From positions 1-14,931 of the forward strand of contig JANSLP010000521.1 in the NCBI GenBank assembly GCA_029298735.1: a stretch of 14,931 nucleotides of DNA, read 5' to 3'. Numbering within the stretch: position 1 is the stretch's first letter; each line of letters opens with the position of its first letter. The DNA comes from Ophiostoma sp. CBS 140.51 (taxonomy: Eukaryota; Ascomycota; Sordariomycetes; Ophiostomatales; Ophiostomataceae). The position numbers and the translations under genes are program-made. Below are positions 8,801-14,774 of this stretch, one piece after another. A model generated the notes under the pieces. It was not told the origin of the DNA, searched no databases, and saw nothing but the letters and a program-made list of their open reading frames with translations.

Positions 8801-11577
8801 TCTGAAATGTTCATTGCTTCGGACAGTGCAACATTGAGAACGGAGACATCAAAATCCTTTGTTTCCAGAAGCGCAGCCAGGAGGTCGGGCTTGTTGGACC
8901 GGATTGCAGAGAGAACTGCACCGCCGTTGTCTCGGTCGGCAGAGGTCGCCAGAACTTTGATGAGGGGATGGTCCTGTGGGAAATGGACGACAGCGTGGTT
9001 TAGTGTCACGTTGACCTCGGACGCAGGGACGCCTGCCTCCAACAACATTTTCGCGACTGCCAAACGGTCCATTGGGTCGGTAATGCTGAAGATGCGCGGG
9101 ATGGTCCTGATCAGTGACGTGTTGTTTGGCTTGCATGCAAGGAGCATCTCGACAATCTGCACCGCCGATCCAGCCACAGCATGGCCAAGTGCATCGGCGC
9201 CGTGTACATTGACATCGGCACCGGCAGTCAAAAGCACCTGGACGACTGTCAATATGCGCTCTTTGATTGGTGCCTTGACCACCATCACTACCTCTGTGAC
9301 TAGCATACGGTTGAGCGGCTCGCTCATGTCTTCATTCGTATACCGTAAAAGCGTCCTGAGTTTTACGGCTTTGGCGGGTGTTGACGGATGGTCCGAGAGA
9401 GCATGCAGGCACCGTGCGATCGTCTCTCCGTTGGCCTTTCTTGTTGTCAAGAGGCGCTGCAGGATGGTTTCGTCAGGCGATGCGGTGGCTATAATGACGG
9501 CCTTGCCTCCCGCGAGGTTGATGTCGGCATTCCCTTGTATCAAAAGCATCTCAACAATCTCCATGTTTCGCTCTTTCTGCTCGAGTGTGTGGATCAGAAG
9601 GTTGGTCACAGCAGCGCGCTCTTCATAGGCACCCGCTGAAAGAAGTGAATAGATGACATGTTGCCGTGTGTGCTGGTTGGTAAGCGTTTCGGTTTGCGAC
9701 AAGGCGGCGGCCAGAGCTTGTTTTGTTGGCTGGCCTTTACGCAGCAGGTTCTGCACTAAGCCGACGTCACCGCTGGCGACGGCCGAGACAAGGGAGGCAT
9801 TGACGTCAGCGTTGGCCTGGAGTAGGGCAGAAATGAGACGCTGGTCGCGGTCCTGTGGTGGCACTTGGATTGCTTTTTGGAGAGCATCGGTGATGACAGG
9901 CCCGGAGAAGCCTGTTTTCAAAAAGATGTCGAGCATCTCGTAGCGTTGGTCGGGAGGCAAGTTAAAGATGTTTGGAAAGGCCTTGGCTAGTGTATCTGGT
10001 GAAGGTCGACTGGGACGGGGAGCCAACATGGCCTCGACAATGTCAAAGTTGGCTGTCTGCACGGCAAGTTGCAGGGCCATACCATCTTTGTGGTCGACAG
10101 AGGCTGTGTGGTGCCGCTGCATGATAGACCGTCTGTGGGACGCTCTTCGGTCGAGAGGTGAGCCTGCGTAGTCCGGGTAGAAGGAGTCGAGAGGTGAACC
10201 GGCGTAGTCTGGGTAGAAGGGGTTGAGTAAGAGTCTGGCCGAGTCAACATCCCCAGCAGTGGTAACGTCGATGAGGTAGTCGTTGAGTGGGCCACTACCG
10301 GCACCTTTGCGGAGGAGGAGGATGAGCAGCTGGAAGCGTTCTTCATAGCTGATGGATTTCGGGATATAGGTGATGCACTTTGAGGCCCGACGGGGGCTTA
10401 CGACGACATTCTCTGACAGAAGAATTTTGGCCAAGTCGATTTGCCTCTGTGATAAGGCCCGCCGTAGTGCGCCGGCATTGTCGTACTCGACAGAGGCACC
10501 GTAGTCGGCGAGTAGTTGGGCCATGGCGGAAAAATTGTTCAAGCAGGACTGCTTGAGATGGTAGGCAACGATGTCACCATGGGCACCGGCACAAAGCAAA
10601 ATCTCCGCAAGTGCCATCTTGTCGTTCGGTAGGACTGTTGGATGTTCAAAGAGAAGCTTAAAGGCGCCGTTCACCGATACACTGTGTGGTGGATGTGCGC
10701 CGGTGACAATGGCCAGGGCAATGTCGAGTCGAGAAGCCGTAATGGCAGCACAGAGGGCGGCAGCATTAGTAAAGTTGCCGTCGGCGTCTGCACGGCTCAG
10801 GTGCATGACGTTCTCATAGCAGCCGTTCTCGGCAGCATCAATCATGGCATATGAGAGTTCCGATGGTTCGGGCCGGCCGTTGGATGCGAGAAGCAAGGCG
10901 ACCAGGCCAGAGTTGGCGTCTGAAGAGCAAATTTGGCGAAAGGCATGCTGGCCGGCCGTCGTGTTGGCCGCACTGGCACCGTAGCGCAGCAGGTGCTCAA
11001 CCATCTCGATGTTACCAGACTGAATGGCTGTAGGTAGGCTGGTGTCCAGGGTAAGCGGGTCAGCATAGGGAGCGAGAACGGCGACTGTGTCACCGTTATC
11101 CAGCTCGATGGCACGTTGAAGAAGACGGCTGCGCTCAAAGGACTCGACACTGCGGCGGCGGGTGAGGCGGTTGACCTTGACTTTGGTGTTGGCGACGTTG
11201 AGATTGCCGCCGACGTCCATGAGTTTAACAACCAGAGCCTCGGCAAGAGCTGCCGAGCCATTCTGGCCAACGTGTTGTTCGAGTGCCGAAAAGATCTCGG
11301 CGGGTTCCCATTCTTTTCGTCGGTTGGTGGTGAAGGCACGCATGAGTGTTGGTGGCCGTTGTCCCACAGTGTCTATACGTCTCTGTCTGAGCAACTTCTC
11401 GGCGTCTTCGTCGTCAAGTGGCGAACGGAGGCTGTAAGGTTGTAATGGTTTGATGAGCGGTGAGGCTGGCGGGGGTGAGTGGACGCCCAGATCGGTCGCG
11501 ATGGCGGCCAGCCGTTGCTGCCGGGTTTCGGCGGCGATATCCGGCGCGTCCATCTCGACCGGGGTCGGCACGGCCAT
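5836..11577 (-). CDS. Giant ankyrin-repeat protein with C-terminal coiled coil
   Basis: One uninterrupted frame of 1913 residues. Residues 1-150 are a Pro/Ser-rich and basic N-terminal region (RSPLDDED at 51-58; MRAFTTNRRKEW at 79-90). Residues about 180-1400 are ankyrin-like repeats organised as about eleven super-repeats of roughly 90-110 residues: a near-canonical repeat (A..A...G....V..LL), a degenerate one (TL..AF..I......R......LL), then an AG..G..V...L..AV helix pair ending in GADVN-like turns. Residues about 1423-1613 hold more canonical ankyrin repeats (TPLMLAI at 1448-1454, TPLIMAV at 1481-1487, TPLLLAL at 1591-1597). Residues about 1683-1890 are a Glu/Arg/Ala-rich coiled coil, followed by a short Gly-containing tail. 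No signal peptide, membrane span, NACHT, kinase or other enzymatic domain is visible, so it is probably an intracellular scaffold. The partner and pathway are unknown. The start ATG has C at -3 but G at +4; residues M9 and M79 are possible alternative starts. Confidence 0.93.
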   Translation of the reverse strand: MAVPTPVEMDAPDIAAETRQQRLAAIATDLGVHSPPPASPLIKPLQPYSLRSPLDDEDAEKLLRQRRIDTVGQRPPTLMRAFTTNRRKEWEPAEIFSALEQHVGQNGSAALAEALVVKLMDVGGNLNVANTKVKVNRLTRRRSVESFERSRLLQRAIELDNGDTVAVLAPYADPLTLDTSLPTAIQSGNIEMVEHLLRYGASAANTTAGQHAFRQICSSDANSGLVALLLASNGRPEPSELSYAMIDAAENGCYENVMHLSRADADGNFTNAAALCAAITASRLDIALAIVTGAHPPHSVSVNGAFKLLFEHPTVLPNDKMALAEILLCAGAHGDIVAYHLKQSCLNNFSAMAQLLADYGASVEYDNAGALRRALSQRQIDLAKILLSENVVVSPRRASKCITYIPKSISYEERFQLLILLLRKGAGSGPLNDYLIDVTTAGDVDSARLLLNPFYPDYAGSPLDSFYPDYAGSPLDRRASHRRSIMQRHHTASVDHKDGMALQLAVQTANFDIVEAMLAPRPSRPSPDTLAKAFPNIFNLPPDQRYEMLDIFLKTGFSGPVITDALQKAIQVPPQDRDQRLISALLQANADVNASLVSAVASGDVGLVQNLLRKGQPTKQALAAALSQTETLTNQHTRQHVIYSLLSAGAYEERAAVTNLLIHTLEQKERNMEIVEMLLIQGNADINLAGGKAVIIATASPDETILQRLLTTRKANGETIARCLHALSDHPSTPAKAVKLRTLLRYTNEDMSEPLNRMLVTEVVMVVKAPIKERILTVVQVLLTAGADVNVHGADALGHAVAGSAVQIVEMLLACKPNNTSLIRTIPRIFSITDPMDRLAVAKMLLEAGVPASEVNVTLNHAVVHFPQDHPLIKVLATSADRDNGGAVLSAIRSNKPDLLAALLETKDFDVSVLNVALSEAMNISDKPIRLAMCKQILDAGATGTVVSDALLTASASGDLDLGNLLIANGATADHNDGQAFIAACRSGATGVVQMLLKNRSALTSGTLSRGFQEAGKIDDLKSRESVFRLLLKAGVSGEAVDKELATSAGYGDDGVGLVRLLLTHKADTNYNDGESVRVSTRNGFLATLKLLLRITNDDDSSAANTDRPGHPSQDTMARALKISWMLKSELRYQIIQWLFAAGLEPKESVHIALNKAVKEKKPNLELVQLLLEHGASPAADGCQALVNAACRSDTATLELCTSLSEVSTYNLGYVLAEALNPSRVKSWLTQEGLATAKLLFDMGAQSDELGPVLKLCVEDCVGDDEKNSIARQFVQLLVKNGANVDIDKGAPLQTAAKLGDADLVQQLLALGPSVLSKAMAFSYIFDSGVSEDVVVRLIELFREDRINGAEEGLDVLFSHPEREPVLFLAISQYPRSVRILEALLDAGYYHDQMVTVLVAPDVESEEAVSLLFWALLQPQKKISSTLIDLLIERGSNVNFETRLSMTTPLMLAIQSSRSDMVQSLIRAGAMVDVADHAGNTPLIMAVRAGGERGAEMMTDILKCEPSKNDGSLHLAAKLLNLTAIKLLVKNKHDMDFPCPEYGGRSALAELCLHSSDGGAMIGSRLKVLEQCMAFLIDQGSDVQLKSNGKTPLLLALESYDPVATTKSLLKAGLYKYVNSPFNQFRYGELIYSPTMYVQLVLQPPTTVREQLVAILQSNRAEDLFYARSGPQPPGAVNVPEELMGAERERQARREREEAEERERAQARRHAEELAELNERARREEIHLMKKRAEAEERAMRQKAIAAAETQVEANRIRAAGDMAVVRQRAAADAEATHLRARAEADAARRKAAVEADAAHARALQREAEQQAELDFARRQGQHTFELEDRTQRMLLSYEQQRSQEQANAAQQVSAIHADERRLIDGYDHAQNQREMKRLAEGRKLANAIKQLPAGAHGGGNRNVTGYIMGEVP
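10151..10222 (-). repeat. 36-bp in-frame tandem duplication within the ankyrin gene
   Basis: Two adjacent 36-bp units (10151-10186 and 10187-10222) differ at four positions. They encode two copies of FYPDYAGSPLD, separated by one Ser (residues 454-476), in a loop that interrupts the second ankyrin super-repeat. The loop continues into a basic Ser-rich stretch, RRASHRRS (477-484). The frame is kept. Most differences are silent, so the duplication has aged while its protein sequence has been retained. Confidence 0.95.
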
Positions 11578-11613
11578 TTGTCTGTGTGGGGCAAGAGATT
11601 CGTGACGTAGCTC

Positions 11614-11667
11614 TTATCTGTTGATAAGATGAAGGAACGCCAAGGATGTGTATTGGGTGAGTTCCAT
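11614..11667 (-). other. Upstream ORF of 17 codons before the ankyrin gene
   Basis: An ATG at 11667 opens a frame encoding MELTQYTSLAFLHLINR and ends with TAA at 11614-11616, 36 nt before the ankyrin ATG. It overlaps the inverted GATA pair. If the mRNA begins upstream of it, this would be a translated uORF lowering initiation at the main ATG. No similarity to a known regulatory peptide is recognised. Confidence 0.4.
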
Positions 11668-11699
11668 GGGATGAGGTTGGCAAGTGCGCAGCGAGTGGG

Positions 11700-11711
11700 T
11701 TATTCAAACAT
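11700..11711 (-). other. Minimal upstream ORF (Met-Phe-Glu-stop)
   Basis: An ATG at 11711 is followed after two codons by TAA, giving a three-residue uORF upstream of the 17-codon one. It matters only if the leader of the ankyrin mRNA extends past 11711. Confidence 0.3.
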
Positions 11712-13165
11712 GGAGAACGATGCGTGGGTATCTCAAGAAACGCTTATCGTGACGTAAAAAAGATAAGAAAATGAAACGAATGAAGCAAAAGAGTCAAAAG
11801 AGAGAAGAAGTGGCCACAAAAGGCCGGGCTGAAAAAGGACCCTCAAAACGAGAAGGCTGCGGACGTTGGGGGAAAGGAAGGTTTGAGCTCACGCCAGGCC
11901 GCGCACGACCCGGGCCGAGGACAACAGAGGGCGGTGCGACCAAGGGCGGGAGGTCGGGCAGCCTTGTTCCTGTTTGGGACAGTGCGGTGAGAAGAACTTA
12001 TGGGGAGAATACGTATGCCGTATGTATGGCGTTTATCCTCAAACAGAGGAGGTAGGACGACGAGCAGGCAGAGCCGCCAAAAACAGAAACATGTGGCTTG
12101 CTGCAAGTCGGTGGGGTTTGTGCCGATGTGTTGTTGAGATTGAGAAAAAGTGAGGCGACGAGTTGAGATGAGCGAAAGTCAAGCTGGAAACGAAAGTGAT
12201 GGGAAGAAAGAGTAGCGAGCGAAAAGTTCCCCTTGTATCGGATACGAGAAGAAAGTTGAGAGGGGAAGTGAAATCGACAAAGAGGAGATGAGGGAGGCTC
12301 AGCCTTGTGGGCGAATTTGGAGTTGGGACTAGAGCACGGCGTGTGACAGGCGACTGAAGTGAGGCGAGGGGCGCTGCAGGTTTGAATGTGCAGATAGCGG
12401 AGGCGGGTATGCACAGTGGGCGGTTAAGAAATAAGTTCGTACAGTTTCCGTAAAAAGTTGAGGGGAATGAAGGAAGGGTTGAAGATCTTCCAAAGAGGCA
12501 CGAGACTGGATGAGACGTGGAAAGGGGAGCTGGGGTTAGTTCAAGCGTTGTTTCAGAAGGTGAGGAAAGAGCGGATGAGCGGCGAAGCACAAGCACGACC
12601 GAAGAAGAAGTTGCGACTGAAAATGTTATGCCAAGAAGGATAGTATACTCGTAATTAACAAAACGGAAAGAGCAGAGCAATTCGTCGTACGGAGTAATAC
12701 TCGAGCGAGCAACAAAGGGCAGGAGCGAGGCGCAGGTACGGCGAGGCACAAGGAAAGAGGCGACAATAAGTACGAGGGTAAAGAAGGCAAGAGCAATCCT
12801 TGATAAAAATCGAGGCCTAGTTCGACCCCGAACACGGGGAGGACGCCCACAATAATGCAGAATAATACGGGGATTCGGGACAAAGACCAGAACTTGTATT
12901 CAATTTTCCCTCCAAGATCGACTCGCCAAGATCGACCAAAATCAGAGCCAAAAATACCATGAACCGACGTCGCGTCACGGGAACTTGCGTCAACGGTCTG
13001 TCTTTTCTCCCTTTGGCTAGGCACACAGGCACAAGTCCAGCAGCGTGTTGGAGGTTGGGATTTTAGTGCACAAAACAGCTTATTAGTGACTGTCCACCTT
13101 TTTGACGTGAAGAATGCAGAATTGTGTAAGTTTGGTGATTTTTGGTGGCATTCCGGGCAACAATG

Positions 13166-13185
13166 AAAATGCACCAAAATGCACC
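13166..13185 (+). repeat. Two perfect 10-bp direct repeats
   Basis: AAAATGCACC occurs twice in direct succession. The copy at 13168-13179 is also nearly the inverted complement of TTTTGGTGGCATT at about 13140-13152, so the pair can fold into a short hairpin with one bulged base and a loop of about 15 nt. Function unknown. Confidence 0.6.
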
Positions 13186-13558
13186 ACACTACATCGATTG
13201 CACCGCCTCGCCGGTTCTCGCTGGGCGTGGGGAGCATGAGCCATGAACACAAGGCAGCCAGCAATCGATCTGGAGAGCTGACGAAGCGAAATTGATTATT
13301 GGAGAAAAGGCTGAAAGATTGAAAGAATACCAGATTGAGTACACTTGTCCAGAGGAGCCGTGTAATCGCCATTCTTTCCTTCTTTGTCTAGTATCGTCCG
13401 AAAGTTGCAAGGAAGCTGTGGAGCTGGAGAAGGCACTAGCGCCATTCAATCGAGGGAAGGTGCATCCCATTGACGAAAGCTTCAGCATTTCACAACCAAA
13501 AGAAAGCTCGGACAGGAGCTTTTACTTTGTTTAAACTTTGCTATCATTTGAGCTTGAA

Positions 13559-13567
13559 TTTTATATA
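13559..13567 (-). promoter_or_regulatory. TATA-like sequence on the minus strand
   Basis: The minus strand reads TATATAAAA here, matching the TATAWAAR consensus. It lies about 190 bp upstream of the ATG at 13372 and about 2 kb upstream of the ankyrin ATG. The surroundings are AT-rich, so this may be chance. Confidence 0.25.
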
Positions 13568-13879
13568 CTTACTTAACCATATAATTACTGTAAAAGCAAT
13601 TGAGAAATGCAGGGGCTGTCCCGCCTGCTACCCGTCGTCAACCACTGACGAAGCTTTGGGCCACAGCTTCCAGGCATCAGCATTTTTTGCTTCACCATCT
13701 TCTCGGCGCCCCATCCAGCAGTGGGTTCCGCGGAAGTTCCGATTCTGTCCATTACTGTCTTCCAAAAATAACAACAGCCTCGCATGATGTTAACCAAAGC
13801 AGAACAAGTCAGGGCGGTAATGAAGCTGTATGTAGCGATCTGCGCGGGAAGCTGTTACGGGTAGGCAGGCGGGTGAAGC

Positions 13880-13996
13880 CACGTGTAACTCCACGTGACT
13901 CTGTCCAAATTGCGGAAAGCCGTGCCCGCCACTGTTTTGCATTTTTTACTGCTTCGCAACGCTGGTTAAAAATACGTCATTTTTTTGCGCGCCAAT
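13880..13996. promoter_or_regulatory. Promoter-like cluster of E-boxes, CRE-like site and CCAAT
   Basis: Two CACGTG palindromes (13880-13885 and 13892-13897, 12 bp apart, each preceded by C), one TACGTCA (13973-13979; TGACGTA on the minus strand, the heptamer also found twice near the ankyrin ATG) and GCGCGCCAAT ending at 13996 lie within 117 bp. CACGTG is bound by bHLH factors, TGACGT by bZIP factors and CCAAT by the HAP/CBC complex in fungi. The cluster lies downstream of the thioredoxin stop, so if functional it probably drives minus-strand transcription toward the ankyrin gene. Confidence 0.4.
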
Positions 13997-14122
13997 CGCA
14001 TCCTGGAGGATCACAGTGAAAGGTGAAGATTTGCAAGACAGAAAAAAGTAAATGTGCATTAATCTATGGATATACAGAGAGTGTTTTTGGTATCTTTTTT
14101 GTTGTTTTGTTCAACCCATCAC

Positions 14123-14654
14123 TTATGCCGAGGCGACCTTGGCGACGAGCTGCTCGAGGCCGGGCGGGTTGGCGCCGACGACCTCGCCGGCCTTCTTCTC
14201 ATCGACGAAGGCCAGGAAGGTGGGCATGGCGCGGACGGCCTGCTCCTGGGCGATCTGGGGTACGGCGTCGACGTCAACCTTGGCAAAGTAGACGCCAGCG
14301 AACTTGGGGTCGTTGGAGAGCCTGAGGTTTGTTAGCAGGATGTTCAAATAGGAATGTAGAGGGCTTTCAAATAGGAATGTAGAGGGCTCGGGAGTGTACT
14401 CACTTCTCAAAGATGGGCGAGATGACCTTGCAAGGGCCGCACCATGTGGCGTAAAAGTCGACGACGACGACCTTGTTCACCTTGCGGATGCTGGCGAACT
14501 CGTCGTAGGTGCTGATGCTGTGGACAGTCATGTTGGGCTTGGAGGCGTGGAAAGCGCGGGTGGATGTGGTAGGAATGGTAGAGGTAGCGAAGCGCGATGC
14601 GATCGTAGGACGAGCAGAAGAAAGTCGGTTGAAGAGTGTGCGAGATGCAGACAT
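14123..14654 (-). CDS. Thioredoxin, one intron, probable mitochondrial presequence
   Basis: Exon 1 is 14654-14404 and exon 2 is 14321-14123; joined they give 150 codons including TAA, a 149-residue protein. From T43 on it is a complete classical thioredoxin of about 107 residues: VVVVDFYATWCGPCK with the redox pair C72 and C75, KVDVDAVP, and the cis-proline P117 in AMPTF. It reduces disulfides in target proteins and is itself reduced by thioredoxin reductase. Residues 1-41 contain no Asp or Glu and are rich in Arg, Ser, Thr and Ala, as expected of a mitochondrial targeting peptide. M42 (ATG at 14529-14531, A at -3) begins MTVHSI, the usual start of cytosolic thioredoxins in Sordariomycetes, so both forms may be made from this gene. 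M1 was chosen because it follows the pyrimidine-rich leader and TATA box at normal distances and has A at -3. Confidence 0.95.
14322..14403 (-). other. Intron of the thioredoxin gene
   Basis: An 82-bp intron with donor GTGAGT (14403-14398), branch sequence GCTAAC (CTAAC at 14335-14331) and acceptor CAG ending at 14322. It interrupts a Lys codon after two bases (phase 2), and splicing restores FEKLSND across the junction. Without its internal 23-bp duplication it would be 59 bp, nearer the usual size of introns in these fungi. Confidence 0.94.
14343..14388 (-). repeat. Perfect 23-bp tandem duplication inside the thioredoxin intron
   Basis: Positions 14343-14365 and 14366-14388 are identical (each starts TTCAAATAGG on the plus strand). 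The lack of any mismatch points to a recent event. It leaves donor, branch site and acceptor intact. Confidence 0.96.
14529..14654 (-). other. Thioredoxin targeting-peptide segment with an R-10 processing motif
   Basis: This stretch codes for residues 1-42. The end of the segment, R33-A34-F35-H36-A37-S38, with M42 before T43, matches the R-10 motif (Arg at -10, Phe at -8, Ser at -5 relative to T43). In family terms the matrix protease MPP would cut after A34 and the octapeptidyl peptidase Oct1 would remove F35-M42. The predicted mature start TVHSI equals that of the cytosolic form after Met removal. Confidence 0.65.
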
Positions 14655-14695
14655 AGTGAAGAGAAAAAGAAGAGGAAAAAAAGAAGAGAGGATCG
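14655..14695 (-). promoter_or_regulatory. Pyrimidine-rich leader of the thioredoxin gene
   Basis: The gene strand is almost continuous C/T just before the ATG, with no upstream ATG. Such CT-rich tracts are typical around transcription starts and short leaders of well-expressed fungal genes. Confidence 0.6.
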
Positions 14696-14723
14696 GGAAA
14701 GAAATGGGGCAGGAGGTCGAAGC

Positions 14724-14729
14724 TATATA
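14724..14729 (-). promoter_or_regulatory. TATA box of the thioredoxin gene
   Basis: TATATA (in GTATATAG on the gene strand) lies 70 bp before the ATG at 14654, and the pyrimidine-rich leader follows it. This allows a leader of about 30-45 nt. Confidence 0.55.
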
Positions 14730-14760
14730 CAAAGCTGGGTCACACACAATTAGAGCTTTA

Positions 14761-14774
14761 AGGGGAAGGAGGGG
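14761..14774 (-). promoter_or_regulatory. Two AGGGG stress-response-type elements
   Basis: AGGGG occurs at 14761-14765 and 14770-14774 (CCCCT on the gene strand), about 40 bp upstream of the TATA box. AGGGG is the STRE core bound by Msn2/4-type zinc-finger factors, plausible for an antioxidant gene. The motif is short and common, so this is a weak call. The remaining bases to the end of the window show no gene. Confidence 0.35.

Larger units (their letters stand above)
11603..11767 (-). promoter_or_regulatory. Paired GATA and CRE-like sites upstream of the ankyrin gene
   Basis: Within 190 bp of the ankyrin ATG there are four HGATAR sites: 11613-11618 and 11623-11628 (an inverted pair around a 4-bp spacer), 11743-11748 and 11762-11767. 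There are also two TGACGTA sequences, at 11603-11609 and 11750-11756. Each TGACGTA sits within 4 to 13 bp of a GATA site, so the two sets look like two copies of one composite module. GATA factors such as AreA and SreA and bZIP factors of the Atf/CREB type bind such sites in ascomycetes. Which factor acts here is not determinable. If transcription starts upstream, some of these lie in the leader. Confidence 0.5.
11578..14122. other. Long spacer between the ankyrin and thioredoxin genes
   Basis: These 2.5 kb contain no recognised protein gene, tRNA or transposon. From about 11765 to 12650 the plus strand is visibly purine-rich (minus strand pyrimidine-rich), which removes stop codons and leaves long, low-complexity minus-strand frames at 12039-12749 and 12626-13372. 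The second begins with a genuine ATG (13370-13372) in good context (A at -3, G at +4) and runs 248 codons, but its product is Ser/Leu/Phe/Cys-rich and unrecognisable. Around 13550-13610 the sequence is AT-rich. A promoter-like cluster lies at 13880-13996. The layout fits a long, perhaps spliced, leader of the ankyrin gene or a non-coding transcript; neither is proven. Confidence 0.5.

Noticed and set aside
8663..9628. 321-codon plus-strand frame
   Set aside because: It is entirely antisense to the ankyrin coding sequence and its Arg/Ser/Ala-rich product is the usual shadow of a GC-rich gene.
11771..12055. 94-codon plus-strand frame starting with ATG, very basic product
   Set aside because: The Lys/Arg/Glu/Gly content simply reflects the purine-rich strand. 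No domain is recognisable.
12039..12749. 236-codon minus-strand frame as a gene
   Set aside because: It lies in the pyrimidine-skewed strand, where stop codons are depleted, its product is Ser/Leu/Pro/Thr low-complexity sequence, and it overlaps another frame.
12819..12850. GTTCGACCCC resembling a tRNA B box
   Set aside because: The flanking bases do not form a T-stem, and no A box or acceptor stem is found at the right distance.
1759..14654. Same-strand order of the three genes as a functional cluster or operon
   Set aside because: The spacers are 0.8 and 2.5 kb, each gene has its own promoter-like signals, and the products share no pathway.
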